Position numbers and translations under genes: made by a program. DNA of 64,000 nucleotides from the NCBI GenBank assembly GCA_964452645.1, contig CAYVMO010000009.1, positions 46,877 through 110,876 on the forward strand. The letters are read 5' to 3'. The notes under the pieces were generated by a model. The model ran no database searches. It was not told where the DNA came from and saw only the letters and a program-made list of their open reading frames with translations. Source of the DNA: CAYXTW01 sp964452645 (lineage in GTDB: Bacteria > Zixibacteria > MSB-5A5 > GN15 > PGXB01). This document shows, piece after piece, positions 62,323-64,000 of the stretch (within the stretch, counting starts at the first letter, position 1; every line of letters begins with the position of its first letter).

Positions 62323-62694
62323 TTACTTCGTTTTGACAGTCTCCCTTGTCGAGGTTTCGCTGTAGTCGAGAAAGTGCTGATTCTCGGGCATCGGCTTCGA
62401 TAAATCCATGCCGTGGGCATCAATTAATACCTTCTCCCGGAACCACTTGTCGAACGGATCATTGGATTTTATAAGCGATTCGAAAGACTTCTGCGGATTT
62501 TTGCCACTCTGCTTGACGACACACATATCGCCTTGCGGGGTGTGCTGCAAATATACTTGCTCCGCCTCGATACCCGCTCTCTTTCGTGACTGCTTATATT
62601 CGTCGAATCGAGGACCGGTAATTTCCTTCATATAGTTCTTCCAGGTTTCCGTTTTGCCGGCCGCAAGCGGCGCAGCGAATAAATACGTTTTCAT
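62323..62694 (-). CDS. Small conserved-looking protein of unknown function
   Basis: This 123-aa soluble protein starts at an ATG with AAGGAG six bases upstream. The order LPLAAGKTETWKNYMKEI, then RAGIEAEQVYLQHTPQGDMCVV, then DPFDKWFREKVLIDAHG resembles small dimeric alpha/beta-barrel (ABM-like or DUF6176-like) proteins often found alone. No catalytic residues stand out apart from conserved His and Asp. It converges on the qmo terminator. The family assignment is tentative. Confidence 0.65.
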   Translation of the reverse strand: MKTYLFAAPLAAGKTETWKNYMKEITGPRFDEYKQSRKRAGIEAEQVYLQHTPQGDMCVVKQSGKNPQKSFESLIKSNDPFDKWFREKVLIDAHGMDLSKPMPENQHFLDYSETSTRETVKTK

Positions 62695-62940
62695 GTTAGC
62701 TCCTTGCTGCGTGTTAAGGTTATTTGTTTTAATAGTCTGTTGTCGTTAAACAAATGCAAGCGTTTTATTGTTCCTTGAAAAACGTTTTTTTAATAATAAT
62801 AATTTTGTGAGATCGACATATGTAAAAGTACTACACCGACATGGGAGAAATTGAGTATAGAACACGTATGGCAATTATGGATAAGATTAGTCCACGTATG
62901 CGTCATTGCTGTGAATCCTCACAATTCTTTTTCAAGTGCT

Positions 62941-63117
62941 GTCAGGAATCTTTCCTGACCGCTTGGTCGCTTTTATAAGCTGTAGCTGTAGGGCAGGTGT
63001 CCCCGACACCAGCCAAATTTTATAAAGGCAGGTCTGAGGGCAGACCTACCCTACGGTCTGCTGACTGTGAACGGCGAATCCTCAGATTCGCCGCGGCGGG
63101 TTTGAGAACCCCCCGCC
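62941..63117. repeat. Cluster of palindromic intergenic repeats
   Basis: Components in order: hairpin 62941-62959; inverted repeat pair GTAGGG...CCCTAC spanning 62988-63054, with inner stems GGTGTC/GACACC and AGGTCTG/CAGACCT; twin hairpin GGCGAATC-CTCA-GATTCGCC, then GGCGGGTT-TGAG-AACC plus CCCGCC. The first twin stem has the same CTCA loop as the copy at 53741. Confidence 0.7.
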
Positions 63118-63152
63118 CACAATTACATTATAGTCCGCATAATTCTTTTTGA

Positions 63153-63180
63153 TTGACAAGCCGCTTTATTTTTATAATAT
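63153..63180 (+). promoter_or_regulatory. Promoter of tRNA-Arg
   Basis: TTGACA with TAATAT at a spacing of 16 (a perfect TATAAT overlaps at spacing 14). The tRNA begins about 20 bases downstream. Confidence 0.6.
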
Positions 63181-63199
63181 ATTATCCGCTTGTTAGAAT

Positions 63200-63273
63200 G
63201 CGCCCATAGCTCAATTGGATAGAGCGTCTGGCTACGGACCAGAAGGTTGGGGGTTCGACTCCTCCTGGGCGTA
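63200..63273 (+). tRNA. tRNA-Arg(ACG)
   Basis: A complete cloverleaf can be folded. The acceptor stem is GCGCCCA/TGGGCGT with one G-U end pair, the D arm GCTC/GAGC, and the anticodon arm TCTGG/CCAGA with loop CTACGGA giving anticodon ACG (63234-63236). The T arm GGGGG/CCTCC carries TTCGACT. The discriminator is A and CCA is not encoded. ACG is usually converted to ICG by TadA. A T6 tract after the gene may serve as terminator. Confidence 0.96.
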
Positions 63274-63333
63274 TTTTTTAGTGGTCAGTAATCAGTTATA
63301 AGTATTCAATATTGGGTTGTTAGTTTTTCAGTC

Positions 63334-64000
63334 TTATCCCAACTCTTTCGTGAAAGCTTCGAGCTTGTTGGTGGCGCCGACGAGGAGTAAAATATCGCCG
63401 GTCTCGATTATGGCGGTTGGGGGCGGGCTGATGACAATTTCTTTATTTTGCTTCTTTATCCCGACTATAGTGACATCATAATCGGCCTTGACTTTCGAAT
63501 CGATCAATGATTGGCCGCTAAAACGGCAGCCCTGGGGAACGGTGACCTCTTCGATACCAAGGCCGGCGGCGCCGAGCGCCGTCATCTGCATAAAGTCAAC
63601 GACGTTGGGTCGCAGCGAGGCCATCGCCATCCGCATCCCGCCCAGAACGTGCGGGCTGACAACATGATTGGCGCCGGCCCGTTTCAGTTTCTTTTCGCCG
63701 TCGGGATGATCGGCGCGGCAGATTATGTATAGATTTGGATTCATGTGGCGGGCGGTCAGGGCCAGATAGACGTTGTCGGCTTCGTTGGGAAGAGTCGAGA
63801 CAAGAACTCTGGCGCTGTCGGTATGAGCTTCCAGAAGAACGCTGTCTTCGATGGCATGCCCTTCGACATAAAGATACCCCTCGGCATCAAGCTGATTAAT
63901 GATTTGATTGTCGCTTTCAATGACAATGAAGGGGACCTTGCGCCGAACATAAGCCTGAGCCACCTCTTTTCCGACACGACCGTATCCGGCGATGATATAA
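63334..64000 (-). CDS. TrkA/RCK-type potassium channel or transport protein, N-terminus beyond the window
   Basis: The frame is open to the window edge, so a GTG at 63963 is not a true start. The visible 222 residues begin with the NAD-binding motif IIAGYGRVGKEVAQAYV of TrkA-N/RCK. ARVLVSTLPNEADNVYLALTAR and RADHPDGEKKLKRAGANHVVSP complete this domain, and a TrkA-C domain follows (FSGQSLIDSKVKADYDVTIVGI, then PTAIIETGDILLLVGA). The missing N-terminal part probably includes a two-span pore (Kch-like) or the protein is a stand-alone TrkA. Ligand binding gates potassium flow at the inner membrane. Confidence 0.9.
   Translation of the reverse strand, partial: YIIAGYGRVGKEVAQAYVRRKVPFIVIESDNQIINQLDAEGYLYVEGHAIEDSVLLEAHTDSARVLVSTLPNEADNVYLALTARHMNPNLYIICRADHPDGEKKLKRAGANHVVSPHVLGGMRMAMASLRPNVVDFMQMTALGAAGLGIEEVTVPQGCRFSGQSLIDSKVKADYDVTIVGIKKQNKEIVISPPPTAIIETGDILLLVGATNKLEAFTKELG

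Larger units (their letters stand above)
62695..63199. other. 505-base intergenic region with palindromic repeats
   Basis: No gene is supported. The left 240 bases are plain AT-rich DNA. From 62941 there is a perfect hairpin (GTCAGGAA-TCT-TTCCTGAC), then a longer inverted structure bounded by GTAGGG and CCCTAC (62988-63054), then the second twin-hairpin element (63073-63117). The tRNA promoter lies at the right end. Confidence 0.65.

Overview
The window reads as a chromosomal segment of a Gram-negative-type, anaerobic or facultative bacterium of the FCB superphylum. I think candidate division Zixibacteria or a close relative is most likely. The evidence is a recurring dockerin form (Gly-Asp-Val-Asn-Gly-Asp then Asn-Ile-Phe-Asp, ending Gly-Pro-Pro-Pro), type IX-style C-terminal sorting tails (QNYPNPFNP motif), TonB/ExbBD energisation, one-chain pyruvate:ferredoxin oxidoreductase and Qmo-type flavoproteins. 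The taxonomy is inference. No phage or IS gene and no CRISPR array is visible. The base track reads as ordinary core plus secretome DNA, with three short islands of palindromic intergenic repeats.

Layout. 1-3465: the end of a secreted FG-GAP/ASPIC/dockerin protein, a zinc-ribbon protein, a TonB-C-like periplasmic protein and a small membrane protein. 3446-10174: a promoter-led energy-transduction operon (TPR protein, membrane protein, ExbB, two ExbD, TonB) followed by a diverged TonB copy. 10380-17338: an HD-GYP phosphodiesterase on the minus strand, then a promoter with a perfect LexA-like dyad driving a 45-aa zinc ribbon, a Ski2-like helicase and a Lon protease with altered ATPase motifs. 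17366-22549: two secreted dockerin proteins, one of them an M1 peptidase. 22675-29908: miaB, a degenerate hybrid sensor, an HDOD protein and an M17 aminopeptidase. 29966-36820 (minus strand): a PD40 propeller protein, an outer-membrane protein, and an rrf2-dcd-nifJ unit.

36982-42147 is a redox/cobalamin operon (FAD/Fe-S oxidoreductase, cobO, NAD-binding epimerase, trxB). 42200-49675 (minus) holds a PP2C phosphatase and two type IX-sorted secreted proteins, one of 1648 aa carrying a cohesin-like domain. 49741-53256 holds VanZ-like, GNAT, CBS, dockerin and GNAT genes among repeat islands. 53921-58330 holds a glycosyltransferase/methyltransferase/sulfotransferase fusion, a MshEN/PATAN protein and a predicted barrel. 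58546-62283 is a promoter-to-terminator qmoAB pair without qmoC. The window ends with a small unknown gene, tRNA-Arg(ACG) and the C-terminal part of a TrkA/RCK potassium-channel protein.

How the genes connect. Secretion and cell-surface assembly dominates: dockerins in four proteins, a cohesin-like domain in a fifth, and module sharing between neighbours. Low-potential electron transfer (NifJ, QmoAB, FAD/Fe-S oxidoreductase, TrxB) is the second theme. Cyclic-di-GMP-type signalling is represented by the HD-GYP enzyme and the MshEN protein. The strongest candidates for undescribed biology are the dyad-controlled zinc ribbon/helicase/divergent Lon unit, the three-domain sugar-modifying fusion with its internal ribosome-binding site, and the shared N-terminal module that links a dockerin protein to a cohesin-like protein.
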